This document shows, piece by piece, positions 16,502 to 26,271 of a DNA stretch of 64,000 nucleotides. The notes under the pieces were generated by a model. It saw only the letters and a list, made by a program, of their open reading frames with translations, did no database searches and was not told where the DNA came from. The first letter of the stretch is position 1. Each line of letters starts with the position of its first letter. The position numbers were made by a program, and so were the translations under genes. Source of the stretch: Clostridiales bacterium (GTDB lineage Bacteria; Bacillota; Clostridia; Peptostreptococcales; Anaerovoracaceae); NCBI GenBank assembly GCA_012513435.1, contig JAAZCE010000047.1, positions 1-64,000 on the forward strand, written 5' to 3'.

Positions 16502-16572
16502 AGTCGAAACTTGTCGAAGAAAAACAATAGAAATTACGGACCATTAGTATAAAATAAAGATATAATTCGACA
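16502..16572. promoter_or_regulatory. cluster of Spo0A boxes before the kinase gene
   Basis: AGTCGAA (16502-16508) and TGTCGAA (16512-16518) lie in tandem 10 bases apart, and an inverted copy TTCGACA lies at 16566-16572, 15 bases before the kinase ATG. The Spo0A box consensus is TGTCGAA. Two exact matches and one 6/7 match in 71 bases suggest control of the kinase gene by Spo0A or the Spo0A-domain protein. Confidence 0.55.
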
Positions 16573-16586
16573 AAAAGAGGAAAAGC

Positions 16587-17342
16587 ATGAATAGTGAAAT
16601 AATCTCTGCTAAAAATTATATATCCACTATGTCCCATGAGCTGAGGGCTCCCATAAACGTAATTGCCTCAAGCTGCCAGGTAGCCAGCATGTACATAGAC
16701 GACAAGGTCAAAATCGAAAAATGCCTAGACAGAATCAATGTGGCAAGCCAGCACCTTACAGCTCTCGTAGACAATATCCTAAGTATGGCCGAAATCAGTC
16801 ATGAAAAACTCAAACCAAGGGCCGGATCTTTTAGCCTTGAATCTCTGATAAGCCATCTGTTTGCAATGGCTGAGCCCCTAGCTGAGGAGCGTAGCATAGA
16901 CTTCTCTACCAATGCCGTGAATATTATGCATGGGGAAATCATCGGTGATTACCGCGGCATAATGCAGATTTTGATAAACCTTGTGAGCAATGCCATAAAG
17001 TACACCGCCCCCGGCGGCTGGGTACGACTTGAAATTACAGAAATAGAACCTCAAACAAAAACAAAGGCAGAAAACAGCGAAAGGTCCTCAATCACTGCCT
17101 ATAAATTCATATGCAGTGACAACGGAATAGGAATGAGCAAAGAATTCCTCGATAAAATATTCGAGCCCTTCGTCAGAGCCGACAACGTAATGACCGGAGA
17201 CGTGAAAGGCACAGGCCTTGGAATGTCCATCGTAAAAAATCTGGTGGACATGATGGGCGGCAAAATAAAAATCAACAGCCGTGAAGATGTAGGAACCACC
17301 GTAACTGTTGACCTTGAAATGGTTGTTAAAAGCACTCCATAA
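16587..17342 (+). CDS. sensorless orphan histidine kinase
   Basis: A 251-residue histidine kinase with only the transmitter core: HisKA with the phospho-acceptor H17 in YISTMSHELRAPIN, and HATPase with N box (NLVSNAIKY), G1 box (DNGIGMS) and G2 box (GTGLGMSIVKNL). It has no membrane segment, PAS or receiver domain and no response-regulator gene beside it. An AGAGG site lies about 7 bases before the ATG. In clostridia such orphan kinases often feed Spo0A; the Spo0A boxes in its leader fit that idea. It needs a partner protein for sensing. Confidence 0.88.
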   Translation: MNSEIISAKNYISTMSHELRAPINVIASSCQVASMYIDDKVKIEKCLDRINVASQHLTALVDNILSMAEISHEKLKPRAGSFSLESLISHLFAMAEPLAEERSIDFSTNAVNIMHGEIIGDYRGIMQILINLVSNAIKYTAPGGWVRLEITEIEPQTKTKAENSERSSITAYKFICSDNGIGMSKEFLDKIFEPFVRADNVMTGDVKGTGLGMSIVKNLVDMMGGKIKINSREDVGTTVTVDLEMVVKSTP

Positions 17343-17358
17343 AATGCAGCTTCAATAG

Positions 17359-18354
17359 CTATACTACCTTGTATATTTCATCTGCTCCCGGCGGCTGGAT
17401 TTCACAATTTTCTCCGCTGCAACTAAGAAGCTTTACTCCGTATTCTTCCTCCTCCACCCTTCCGATAATACTTAGCCTGACACCTGCATAAGCCATAGCT
17501 CTTTCCATAGCTTCCTTCATATCTGGGGGAACTATTATAACCATAGAGCCGCTGGAAATCAGCCTCAAAGCATCAATGTCAAAGGTCTTGCAGATTTTCT
17601 CTGTTTCCGGCTCAATAGGAATCGTTTCCTCCCAAAGCTGGGCACCCTTGCGTGATATCTGGCACATCTCCCAAACAGCCCCTAATATACCACCCTCCGT
17701 AATATCGTGCATTCCGTGAGTACCTACCTTTCCGGCAGCTACTCCTTCCTTGACCACACTTACAAGATCCAAAAAAGTCTTGGCTCTTGTGATTTCCTCG
17801 TCTGTCAACAAGTCTGCAAGACGCTTCTCATGGTCACAGGCAATTATTCCCGTTCCTTCAAGCCCCACCGCCTTTGTCATCATAATATAATCTCCCGCCT
17901 CCATATCGTTGCCATTCTGAGAAGTGTCGGCCAGTGCCTTACCTATAGCTGTAGATACAATAACAGGCTGCTTCACAGCCGGTGTTATTTCCGTGTGCCC
18001 TCCCACTATCTCTACCTGAATCTCCGCAGCAGTTTTTGCCGCCTGCCCCATGATATGCTCCACGTCGTCCTCCGTAGTGCCCTCCGGCAGCATGACAGCC
18101 AGCATGATTCCCAGCGGTTCAACCCCGTTGGACGCTATATCATTGCATGTTATATGAATAGCCAGTCTGCCTATGTCGTTTACGGCAGCTGTTATAGGGT
18201 CGGTGGACATTACACATTCATATTGGCCAAAGTCCACCACAGCGCAGTCTTCGCCGATTCCCGGTCTTACCTTAACATCGTCATTTCTGTATGTGATTTT
18301 ATCAAATACGATTTCCTTCAGTAAATCGCTGTCAAGTTTACCTGCCTTTAGCAT
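17359..18354 (-). CDS. AIR synthase-related (PurM/HypE-like) protein
   Basis: A 331-residue ATP-binding protein of the PurM/HypE/ThiL/SelD fold. GIGEDCAVVDFG near the N terminus, the STDPIT motif, NDIASNGVEPLG and the AGDYIMMTKAVGLEGT stretch are typical of the AIRS-related proteins that lie outside known pathways. No hydrogenase-maturation genes are nearby, so HypE function is unlikely. It is the last gene of a leftward unit after ligA (15-base gap). It ends 16 bases from the kinase gene that reads toward it. Confidence 0.8.
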   Translation of the reverse strand: MLKAGKLDSDLLKEIVFDKITYRNDDVKVRPGIGEDCAVVDFGQYECVMSTDPITAAVNDIGRLAIHITCNDIASNGVEPLGIMLAVMLPEGTTEDDVEHIMGQAAKTAAEIQVEIVGGHTEITPAVKQPVIVSTAIGKALADTSQNGNDMEAGDYIMMTKAVGLEGTGIIACDHEKRLADLLTDEEITRAKTFLDLVSVVKEGVAAGKVGTHGMHDITEGGILGAVWEMCQISRKGAQLWEETIPIEPETEKICKTFDIDALRLISSGSMVIIVPPDMKEAMERAMAYAGVRLSIIGRVEEEEYGVKLLSCSGENCEIQPPGADEIYKVV

Positions 18355-18369
18355 TGTTCTTTCTCCTGT

Positions 18370-20325
18370 CTATGGTTTTGGTAGCATTCTCAAAAGCTCT
18401 TCCTCTGTAATAATTGGTATCTCAAGCTCCTTGGCCTTCTTGTTTTTCGACGAGCCGGAATTGATGTGGTTGTTGACAAGGTAATGGGTTTTGCTGCTTA
18501 CGGCAGAAGCCGTCTTACCACCCGCCGCCTCTATGGCTTCCTTGGCTTCATCTCTGTTTTCAAAGTGATAAAGTGAGCCGGTAATAACGAAGGTCTTTCC
18601 CAAAAGTTGTCCGGCTGCCGGAGCTGCAAAGGATTCATCAAGGGTCAACACCTGAAGGAGGCTTTCCACGATTTGGGCGTTTTCTCCCTTACGGAAGAAC
18701 CCCACATATGCTTTAGCCATAATGCTGCCCACCCCGTCAATGGCCGCCAGCTCCTCCTCTGTAATGCTCTCTATCCTGCTCCACTTGTTTTCGCAGGCCT
18801 TAGCTATCATCTTGGCATTGGCAGAGCCTATGTTAGGTATGCCCAATCCATATAGAAGTCTTGCAGGCGTAGTATGGGCAGCCTTTTTAGCGGCTGCTGT
18901 AAGATTGTCAAAGGACTTCTCACCGAAGCCTTCCATGACCACTATCTTATCCTTCCACGCCTCCAGCTTAAATATATCTGCCGGTTCTCTTATCATGGCC
19001 TCGTCTATGAACTTTTCAAGGGTGGCCTCCGACAATCCTTCGATATTGAGGGCATTCCTGCTTACAAAATGGGTAAATGCCTTTATCCTCTTAGCCGGAC
19101 ACTGAGGATTAGGGCAGTGCAAGGTTTCCACACCCTTCTCGTCCTCAATTACAGTATGGCTCCCACACACGGGACATTTATCAGGAGGCTTGGCGCTGCC
19201 GCTTCTCGTAATGTTCTCCGCTATCTGCGGTATTATCATGTTGGCCTTGTAAACGCTTATCTCATCTCCCAGTCCGAGAGCCAGCTCTCTAACAATGCTT
19301 AGATTGTGTACCGAAGCTCTGCTCACCGTGGTTCCCTCAAGCTCCACAGGCTCAAAAATAGCTATTGGATTTATAAGGCCTGTTCTGGAAACGTTCCACA
19401 GTATTTCAACAAGACGAGTGTTTTTCACCTCATCCTTCCATTTAAAGGCTATGGAATCCCTTGGAAACTTAGCCGTAGCCCCCAGTGACTTCCCGTATTC
19501 TATATCATCGAATATAAGCACCAGCCCATCAGAGGGCAGGGAAAAATCTATGATTTTTTTTTCAAAATCCTTTACGGTCGCTTCTATATTGTCTTTATTT
19601 ACGGCAACATATTCCACCGTCTCGAATCCCTGACCTGACAGCCACTCCATCTCCTGATGCCGGTACTGAAAGTTCACAGCAGTGTTTGCCAGAGAAAATG
19701 CAAAGAACTTTACATGACGGTCTGCAGTGATTTCGTTGTTTAACTGTCTTACTGTTCCGCTGCAAAGGTTCCTTGGATTCTTGTACTTGGCGTCTACATC
19801 TCCTATGGTTCTATTTATCTTTTCAAATTCTTCATAGCTTATAACAGCTTCCCCTCGTAGGACGGTAGTGTCCTTGCAGGGAATCGTAAATGGTATGTTG
19901 TCAAACACCTTAGCATTGTTGGTGATAACCTCTCCCGTAGTCCCATCGCCTCTTGTAACAGCCTTTTTTAAATGCCCGCCTTCATAAGTGAGAACTATGG
20001 TCAGTCCGTCTAGCTTCCATGATAAAAGCCCTTCCTTTTCTCTCAACCAGTTCCATAGGGCCCCAACTTCTTTTGTTTTATCCAGAGAAAGCATGGGCGA
20101 CGGATGGCGTTCCTTTTGCAGATTGCTTACAACTTCATACCCTACCTTTGCCGTAGGGCTTCCCGCCAGCACTATACCAAGCTCTTCTTCCAGAAACAAA
20201 AGCTCATCGTAAAGAGCATCGTACTCCTTGTTTGACATGATTTCACTGCTGCCCTGATAATAGACCTTGGCAGCCTGTCCCAAGCGTTCAGTCAGTTCCT
20301 CCATGCGCTTTCTTTTCTCATTCAC
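18370..20325 (-). CDS. ligA: NAD-dependent DNA ligase LigA
   Basis: The 651-residue ligase seals nicks in replication and repair, using NAD. It shows the adenylation lysine K104 (LSWKLDGLTIV), OB-fold, the four-cysteine zinc site (CPVC and CPNPQC), helix-hairpin-helix repeats and a C-terminal BRCT domain (about 575-651). The start is a GTG with GGAGG 8 bases upstream; an ATG seven codons later is possible. It lies 23 bases after pcrA, the usual pairing in Firmicutes. Confidence 0.95.
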   Translation of the reverse strand: MNEKRKRMEELTERLGQAAKVYYQGSSEIMSNKEYDALYDELLFLEEELGIVLAGSPTAKVGYEVVSNLQKERHPSPMLSLDKTKEVGALWNWLREKEGLLSWKLDGLTIVLTYEGGHLKKAVTRGDGTTGEVITNNAKVFDNIPFTIPCKDTTVLRGEAVISYEEFEKINRTIGDVDAKYKNPRNLCSGTVRQLNNEITADRHVKFFAFSLANTAVNFQYRHQEMEWLSGQGFETVEYVAVNKDNIEATVKDFEKKIIDFSLPSDGLVLIFDDIEYGKSLGATAKFPRDSIAFKWKDEVKNTRLVEILWNVSRTGLINPIAIFEPVELEGTTVSRASVHNLSIVRELALGLGDEISVYKANMIIPQIAENITRSGSAKPPDKCPVCGSHTVIEDEKGVETLHCPNPQCPAKRIKAFTHFVSRNALNIEGLSEATLEKFIDEAMIREPADIFKLEAWKDKIVVMEGFGEKSFDNLTAAAKKAAHTTPARLLYGLGIPNIGSANAKMIAKACENKWSRIESITEEELAAIDGVGSIMAKAYVGFFRKGENAQIVESLLQVLTLDESFAAPAAGQLLGKTFVITGSLYHFENRDEAKEAIEAAGGKTASAVSSKTHYLVNNHINSGSSKNKKAKELEIPIITEEELLRMLPKP

Positions 20326-20348
20326 AGGTCTTCCTCCGTTGGCAATTA

Positions 20349-22556
20349 CTAAACTTTTTTTAGAGGTGCAATTCCAAGAGCCAGCTTCTTCTCACCTTCA
20401 TCAAAGGATACGGTTATGGTCTTGCCCGTCATCTCCGTCACCTTACCTGCTCCAAACTTAGGATGAGATACGGCCTCTCCCAAGGCAAAATCCGTTCCAT
20501 AGCTTTGAACCTTCTTCTTTGTCTCCATTCTGGCGTACTTTAGCTGGTCAAAAGGCTTGTAGGCTGTCTTCTCAATCATGCCGTCTAGGAAGCTGCCTTC
20601 AGCTAATCTGTCTGCTTTGCTTTTTTTCTCGTAGATACCATCTCCCTCTATGAGCCTTTTATCAAGCTCATGAAGGAACTGAGATTCTCTGGTATAATCG
20701 GTTTTTCCGTACATGGTGCGAACCTCGGCGCCTGTAAGCCAAAGCCTTTCCTTTGCTCTCGTGATGCCTACATAGCACAGCCTTCGTTCTTCCTCCAGAC
20801 CATCTTCTCTGTCAAAGGCCCTCCACCCCGGAAAGAGTCCATCCTCCATGCCAGGAATAAAGACGAAGGGGAATTCTAGCCCCTTGGCACTATGTAAAGT
20901 CATAAGCACGACAGCGTTTTCATCAGCATCGTGGTTGTCTATATCAGCCATGAGAGCTATTCTTTCCATGAACTCTCCTAGGGATATGTTGCTGTCTTCC
21001 TTCTCGTAATCATATATTACAGATTTGAACTCCATCAGGTTCTCTATACGACTTTCAGCTTCAAGGGCGTTCTGGTCCTCAAGAGCCTTGAGATATCCGG
21101 ATTTTACAAGAAGTCCGTCATATATGTCGGATACCTTCAGATTCTCCTTTTCGTTGCTGTAGGATGTGATCACCTCGGTGAATTCCTTAATATTGCTGCA
21201 AGCCTTGACAGACAATGAATCTACCACTTCCCTGTCCATCAGTGTGTCAAAGAGATTCTCACCTCTTACGTTCGCAAGGGCCTGAAGCTTTTCTACAGTT
21301 TTGCCTCCTATACCTCGCTTAGGCTCGTTTATTACTCTAATCAGTGCCAGATCGTCGGCCTTGTTCTGGACAAGGCGCATATAACACATTATATCCTTTA
21401 TTTCTTTCCTGTCGTAGTATCTGAGACCTCCCAGCACTCTGTAGGGAATGCCTCTCCTGGAGAGGGCCTCCTCAAAGTTTCTTGACTGGGAATTCATTCT
21501 GTAAAGTACGGCAAAATCGCTATACTGCCTGTCTGAGGATCTCATCCTGTTTATTTCTCCCGCAATAAAGTAGGCTTCCTCTTTCTCGTCATCTGCTCTA
21601 TTGTAGATAATTTTTTTGCCTTCTTCAGCCTCAGTCCAAAGCTTTTTTTCTTTTCTACCTCTGTTATGACATATTACGGAGTGAGCAGCATCCAAAATAG
21701 TGGAAGTGGACCTATAATTCTGCTCCAGTTTGACTACCATAGTATCCTTAAAGTCCCTCTCAAACTCCAGTATGTTTCTTATGTCTGCACCTCTCCATTG
21801 ATATATGCACTGGTCATCGTCACCCACTACACATATGTTATTATGCTCTTGAGCCAGCATTTTTACAAACTGATACTGAAGCTGGTTTGTATCCTGATAT
21901 TCGTCTACCATTATGTATCTGAATCTGTTCTGATATTTTAGTAAAACCGCTTCGTCTCTTTCAAAGAGGCGCACTGCATTGAGAAGCAAATCGTCAAAAT
22001 CCATGGCGTTGTTGCTCTTTAACTTTTTCTCGTAGAGCTCATAGACCTGCTGTATTACCTTTTCCTTTATATCGTCGCCAAATATTTTTGCATAGTCATT
22101 AGGCGATATTTTCTTTTCCTTGCATTTGCTTATGTTTCCCAAAAAATATGCAGGCGTGTATCGCTTACCGTCGATATTCAATTCCCTGATTATGTTCTTA
22201 ATGAGAGTCTTTTGATCCGTAGGATCGTATACAGCAAAATCTCTCCCATAGCCCAAAATTTCTCCATGACTTCTGAGTATCCTAAGACATGCGGAATGGA
22301 ATGTCAGTATCCACATATTCATCCCCTGACCTACGAGAGCTTCCACCCTGTCCCTCATTTCCTTGGCTGCTTTGTTTGTAAAGGTGACCGCCAGTATGTT
22401 ATAGGGACTTATGCCTTTTTCGTCTATCATATAGGCCATTCTGTGAGTCATGGTGCTTGTCTTCCCGCTTCCGGCCCCAGCTAAAATAAGGAGCGGCCCT
22501 TCTGTATGCATAGCCGCTTCCCTCTGTTTATTGTTCAGTTTCTCCAAATAATCCAT
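20349..22556 (-). CDS. pcrA: ATP-dependent DNA helicase PcrA/UvrD
   Basis: A 735-residue superfamily 1A helicase used in repair and plasmid replication. Motif I is AGAGSGKTSTM, motif II is VDEYQDTN, motif III GDDDQCIYQWRGA, and motif VI VGITRAKERLWLTG. The C-terminal tail contains the RNA-polymerase-interacting, Tudor-like stretch (SHPKFGAGKVTEM). It is encoded between a site-2 protease gene (19-base gap) and ligA. Confidence 0.95.
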   Translation of the reverse strand: MDYLEKLNNKQREAAMHTEGPLLILAGAGSGKTSTMTHRMAYMIDEKGISPYNILAVTFTNKAAKEMRDRVEALVGQGMNMWILTFHSACLRILRSHGEILGYGRDFAVYDPTDQKTLIKNIIRELNIDGKRYTPAYFLGNISKCKEKKISPNDYAKIFGDDIKEKVIQQVYELYEKKLKSNNAMDFDDLLLNAVRLFERDEAVLLKYQNRFRYIMVDEYQDTNQLQYQFVKMLAQEHNNICVVGDDDQCIYQWRGADIRNILEFERDFKDTMVVKLEQNYRSTSTILDAAHSVICHNRGRKEKKLWTEAEEGKKIIYNRADDEKEEAYFIAGEINRMRSSDRQYSDFAVLYRMNSQSRNFEEALSRRGIPYRVLGGLRYYDRKEIKDIMCYMRLVQNKADDLALIRVINEPKRGIGGKTVEKLQALANVRGENLFDTLMDREVVDSLSVKACSNIKEFTEVITSYSNEKENLKVSDIYDGLLVKSGYLKALEDQNALEAESRIENLMEFKSVIYDYEKEDSNISLGEFMERIALMADIDNHDADENAVVLMTLHSAKGLEFPFVFIPGMEDGLFPGWRAFDREDGLEEERRLCYVGITRAKERLWLTGAEVRTMYGKTDYTRESQFLHELDKRLIEGDGIYEKKSKADRLAEGSFLDGMIEKTAYKPFDQLKYARMETKKKVQSYGTDFALGEAVSHPKFGAGKVTEMTGKTITVSFDEGEKKLALGIAPLKKV

Positions 22557-22575
22557 AATTCCTGTTTCTTCCCCA

Positions 22576-23298
22576 TTAAAATATTATATACGTCCAAAGC
22601 AAATTAAACATGAAGTTGACACACGGTGTCAGTATCATGCCTGTTATTCCGAATATTATCAATGCTATGAGTATCCAGTTGCCGTACCTGTAAACAGTCC
22701 AGTAGAACTCGGTGTGCTTGATGTTGAATATTTCCGATATTACGGAAAATCCGTCAAGAGGCGGACACGGTATGAGATTGAACACCATGAGTACCAGATT
22801 TATCTGAACTATATACAATATCATAGTCCATAAGGTAGTTCCCAAGGCATCCACCGTCAGGAATTCATATCCCAGCGTCATAATCATTACCTTTGCCACC
22901 AAAACGAATACTATGGCAATAATAAGGTTCATGACAACTCCCGCAAGGGATACCAAAAGCTCATCGCGTCTTCTCTTCCTGAAGTTCGCCGGATTAATCT
23001 GGACAGGCACACCCCATCCGAAACCAGCTAAAAGCAACGCCACCATTCCTACTGGGTCTATATGGGCGAGAGGGTTTATGGTTACCCTACCCTGCAGCTT
23101 AGGAGTGTTGTCTCCCAGTTTATATGCCACAAAGGCATGGGCGAATTCATGGAAGCTCAAGCCTATGACAATGGCCGGAAGCAGCATAAGTGTGTTCATG
23201 AGCCAGCTCATTGGGTCTAAAAATTCCCCTCGCCTAAAGGAATTATAAATCAGTATCACGACCACTATCAAAAATGTCATATCAAAGTTTCGTCTCAA
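22576..23298 (-). CDS. site-2 protease family membrane protein (M50)
   Basis: A 240-residue membrane metalloprotease-like protein with zinc motif HEFAH (H50-H54) in the first conserved segment and NLIPCPPLDGF as the third zinc-ligand region. It belongs to the short M50B type (YwhC-like) without a PDZ domain. The TTG start has AGGAGG 7 bases upstream. Substrates are unknown. It is probably first in the pcrA-ligA unit. Confidence 0.88.
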   Translation of the reverse strand: MRRNFDMTFLIVVVILIYNSFRRGEFLDPMSWLMNTLMLLPAIVIGLSFHEFAHAFVAYKLGDNTPKLQGRVTINPLAHIDPVGMVALLLAGFGWGVPVQINPANFRKRRRDELLVSLAGVVMNLIIAIVFVLVAKVMIMTLGYEFLTVDALGTTLWTMILYIVQINLVLMVFNLIPCPPLDGFSVISEIFNIKHTEFYWTVYRYGNWILIALIIFGITGMILTPCVNFMFNLLWTYIIF

Positions 23299-23342
23299 AT
23301 TCTTACCTCCTGCTAATATCCTCTTATGTTGTAGTATAACAC

Positions 23343-24116
23343 TTACAGCAACATCCTGTCATTGTCTATTTCAAATTTTTCAACCAGCTTTTCGACAGTC
23401 ATATTTTCACGTTCCGCACCCCTTATATCCATAACCGTTTTGCCCTCCTTCATAAGTATTGTTCTTGTACCGTGTTCCAGTGCATTTTTCATGTTATGGG
23501 TTATCATCATGGTGACCATCCGCTCATCCTCTGCGAAGAAGTCAGTCATTTCCAGCACTTTTTTGGCTGCCGCTGGGTCCAGGGCTGCTGTATGCTCATC
23601 GAGAAGCAACAGAACAGGCTTTGCAATGACCGCCATAAAAAGAGTCAGGGCCTGCCTTTGCCCTCCGGAAAGGAGCTTGACCTTTTCCTTCATCCTGTCT
23701 TCAAGTCCCATGCTCAGCATACTGACCTTGTCCTTAAACAAGGCTCTGTCCGCCTTGCTTATTCCGGCCTGAAAGCCTCGGCTCCTGGTTTTGTTGTATG
23801 CTATGGACAAATTCTCTTCTATGGTCATATCAAAGGCCGTTCCCTTGAGGGGGTCCTGAAAAACCCTTCCGATATTTCTTGCTCTCCTATGCTCCGGCAT
23901 TCTTGAAATTTCTGTTCCATCCAGGGTTATTTTCCCTCCGTCTATGGCATAAACTCCGGCAATGGAATTCATCAGTGTGGATTTGCCAGCTCCGTTGCTT
24001 CCTATTATAGTTATGAATTCTCCGGGAGCGGCATGAAGATTTATTCCGTCTATTGCCGTAAATTCATTAACAGTTCCTTTGTAAAATTTTTTCGTAAGAT
24101 TCTCTATGTTAAGCAT
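23343..24116 (-). CDS. ABC transporter ATP-binding protein, TrpZ-like
   Basis: A 257-residue ATPase with Walker A GSNGAGKST, signature LSGGQRQALT and Walker B LLLLDEHTAALDP. It belongs to the group that serves COG2984-type binding proteins and their permeases. It overlaps the permease gene by 8 bases. The T-box leader upstream of the operon points to amino-acid uptake, tryptophan being the best guess. Confidence 0.85.
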   Translation of the reverse strand: MLNIENLTKKFYKGTVNEFTAIDGINLHAAPGEFITIIGSNGAGKSTLMNSIAGVYAIDGGKITLDGTEISRMPEHRRARNIGRVFQDPLKGTAFDMTIEENLSIAYNKTRSRGFQAGISKADRALFKDKVSMLSMGLEDRMKEKVKLLSGGQRQALTLFMAVIAKPVLLLLDEHTAALDPAAAKKVLEMTDFFAEDERMVTMMITHNMKNALEHGTRTILMKEGKTVMDIRGAERENMTVEKLVEKFEIDNDRMLL

Positions 24117-25041
24117 TGCTTCTACCTCCCTTATCTCTTCCTTTTATGAGGGAAAACTTTTCTCCCAGCAACCCCATGGAAAGAGCTATGGTAACGATTA
24201 CGGCCGAAACAAGCTTCAGGTCAGTCGGCGGCATGCCTATGTAAAGGGCTACGCCTATTACCATCCTGTAAACTACCGCTCCCATGGCAACGGCTACAAG
24301 CCTTCTCAGCAGGCTCTTTGAACCGAAGATTACCTCGCCTATTATGACAGATGCCAGCCCTATGACCACCATTCCAACGCCCATACCTACGTCTGAATAT
24401 CCCTGATATTGGGCGAGCAAGCCTCCAGCAAGACTTACAAGGCCGTTAGATACGGAAAGGCCCAGAAGCTTCATGTTGCCGCTGCTTATCCCTGATGCCC
24501 GCACCATATCCTCGTTATCACCTGTAGCCCTCAGAGCAAATCCCAGCCTCGTCTTGAGAAATGTAAATAGTGCTGTGACAGCCACTGCAACCAACAGAAT
24601 CCCAAGAAGAATAGCACTCCACTTGAAGCCGGGCATGCCGCTTTCCACTATATCGTAGAGATTAGGCACGCTATTAAGGTTTACATTTGCTTTACCCTGT
24701 ATCCTCAGATTTATTGAGTATATCCCCAGCATTACCAGTATCCCTGCAAGGAGAGGCTGTATTTTTAACTTTGTATTGAGAAGTGCCGTTATGGCTCCTG
24801 CTCCCATGCCAAATACGAATGCCAGAACCAATCCGGCTATGCACATTATGATCTGCATGGCGGGCTGCATATTCGCTGCCGCCGTACACACAACAGCGGA
24901 AATCGCCGCGCCTGTAACTATGCTTCCGTCAACGGTCAAATCAGGTGTGTTCAAAGTCCGGAATGACAGAAACACCCCTAGGGCTAATATAGAATATATT
25001 AGTCCTAGTTCCAATGCTTGTAATAAAATAACTATTAACAT
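24109..25041 (-). CDS. ABC transporter permease, TrpY-like
   Basis: A 310-residue permease of the branched-chain amino-acid/ribose type (LivH-like) with eight or more membrane segments, including RTLNTPDLTVDGSIVTGAAI near residue 30-50, a hallmark of the TrpXYZ-type group. It is encoded between the binding protein (87-base gap with a repeat) and the ATPase. Confidence 0.85.
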   Translation of the reverse strand: MLIVILLQALELGLIYSILALGVFLSFRTLNTPDLTVDGSIVTGAAISAVVCTAAANMQPAMQIIMCIAGLVLAFVFGMGAGAITALLNTKLKIQPLLAGILVMLGIYSINLRIQGKANVNLNSVPNLYDIVESGMPGFKWSAILLGILLVAVAVTALFTFLKTRLGFALRATGDNEDMVRASGISSGNMKLLGLSVSNGLVSLAGGLLAQYQGYSDVGMGVGMVVIGLASVIIGEVIFGSKSLLRRLVAVAMGAVVYRMVIGVALYIGMPPTDLKLVSAVIVTIALSMGLLGEKFSLIKGRDKGGRSNA

Positions 25042-25045
25042 TTTA

Positions 25046-25128
25046 TTTTCCTCTTAGCCTTGTTTATCAAGTTTTGCCTTGTTTTTTCTTCTCTCTTTGT
25101 CTTGTTGTCTTGTCTTGTCATCTTAGCC
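25046..25128 (-). repeat. low-complexity ACAAG-rich spacer
   Basis: Between the binding-protein and permease genes the minus strand reads as repeated ACAAG/ACAA units, with the 7-mer GGCTAAG near both ends. It contains no hairpin that would stop transcription. It looks like slippage-prone sequence. Confidence 0.5.
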
Positions 25129-26118
25129 TTACAGTTCTTCCTTGGCCATGTCTTTAGCTTTTTCCATAACTGATTTCGGAATTGTAATTCCCATATCACT
25201 GGCTGTCTGGCTGTTAACATATATGCCGGTTTCCTTCATTGTTCTTACAGCCATTTTCCCCGGCTCCTCGCCATTGATTACCTCTATCATCATCTTTGCC
25301 GTTTCCTGGCCGAGGTATTCATAATTCACTCCTAAGGTTGCCAATGCTCCGTCCTTTACCATGGAGTCAGCTCCAACATAAAAAGGTATTTTCGCGTCGA
25401 TAAACACTTCATTTGCGCTGGATATAGCAGATGCAACGGTATTGTCCGTAGGGGAGAATACTATGTCACATTTTTTTGACAGATTCTGCGCTGCCTGCTG
25501 TATCTCGTTAGTGCTGGTTATAGCTGCTTCTTCAACCTGAAAGCCTTTTCCTGCTGCATAGACCTTAAGGGCATCTACTGTTACTGCAGAATTTGTTTCA
25601 CTTGAATTGTAAAGGGCTCCAACTGTCTTGAATCCCGGTGTGATTTCCTGGGCCAGCTCCATTATCTGTTCTATTGAAATAGCATCCGATGTTCCTGTAA
25701 TATTGCCTCCGGGGTTATCTAAACCTTCAACAATGCCTGCTGCTACAGGGTCCGTTACTCCCGCAAACACGATTGGAATGTCAGTCGTCTCACCCATAGC
25801 AACCTGTGCTGCTGGTGTTGTAATGGCTGCTATCATATCCACATCATCCGCTACAAACCCCTGGCATATTGTCTTAAGATTTGACTGCTCGTTCTGAGCG
25901 TTTTGATAATCGATAACTATGTTCTCTCCATCAACATAGCCTTCTTCTTCAAGCTCTGCTATGATAGACTCCCTTATCTGGTCAAGAGAAGGGTGCTCTA
26001 CCAGCTGTACGAGCCCGATTTTGACTGCATCGCTGTCTACACTTTTGGAGCCGCATCCTGCGAATATTCCTGTTACCATCAATACCAATGTCAGTAAAAT
26101 AGCTAATTTCTTTTTCAT
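25129..26118 (-). CDS. ABC transporter substrate-binding lipoprotein, TrpX-like
   Basis: A 329-residue lipoprotein (lipobox FAGC) of the COG2984 family, with KIGLVQLVEHPSLDQIRESI at the start of the mature part. Family members with T-box leaders in Firmicutes are called TrpX and are predicted to bind tryptophan or precursors. The ATG at 26118 begins a clean signal peptide; a longer frame to 26223 lacks one. A T-box leader lies upstream, so the operon should be induced when the matching uncharged tRNA builds up. Confidence 0.85.
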   Translation of the reverse strand: MKKKLAILLTLVLMVTGIFAGCGSKSVDSDAVKIGLVQLVEHPSLDQIRESIIAELEEEGYVDGENIVIDYQNAQNEQSNLKTICQGFVADDVDMIAAITTPAAQVAMGETTDIPIVFAGVTDPVAAGIVEGLDNPGGNITGTSDAISIEQIMELAQEITPGFKTVGALYNSSETNSAVTVDALKVYAAGKGFQVEEAAITSTNEIQQAAQNLSKKCDIVFSPTDNTVASAISSANEVFIDAKIPFYVGADSMVKDGALATLGVNYEYLGQETAKMMIEVINGEEPGKMAVRTMKETGIYVNSQTASDMGITIPKSVMEKAKDMAKEEL

Positions 26119-26271
26119 TTCCTTTTCTTTACGCAGGTTCTTTGCCCCTGCGCTCTCCTTTCTACACATAAACTGTTTCAACTTTTGAGCTTTTAAGCTC
26201 AATTTTTCGGTTCTCTGCAGCAAAGGGTTTATTTCGTCCTGTGTGCCAAATCAGAAATTTGAGCAGGACAT

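Noticed and set aside
17359-18354. HypE hydrogenase maturation factor
   Set aside because: No hyp or hydrogenase gene is near; only the general AIRS fold is supported.
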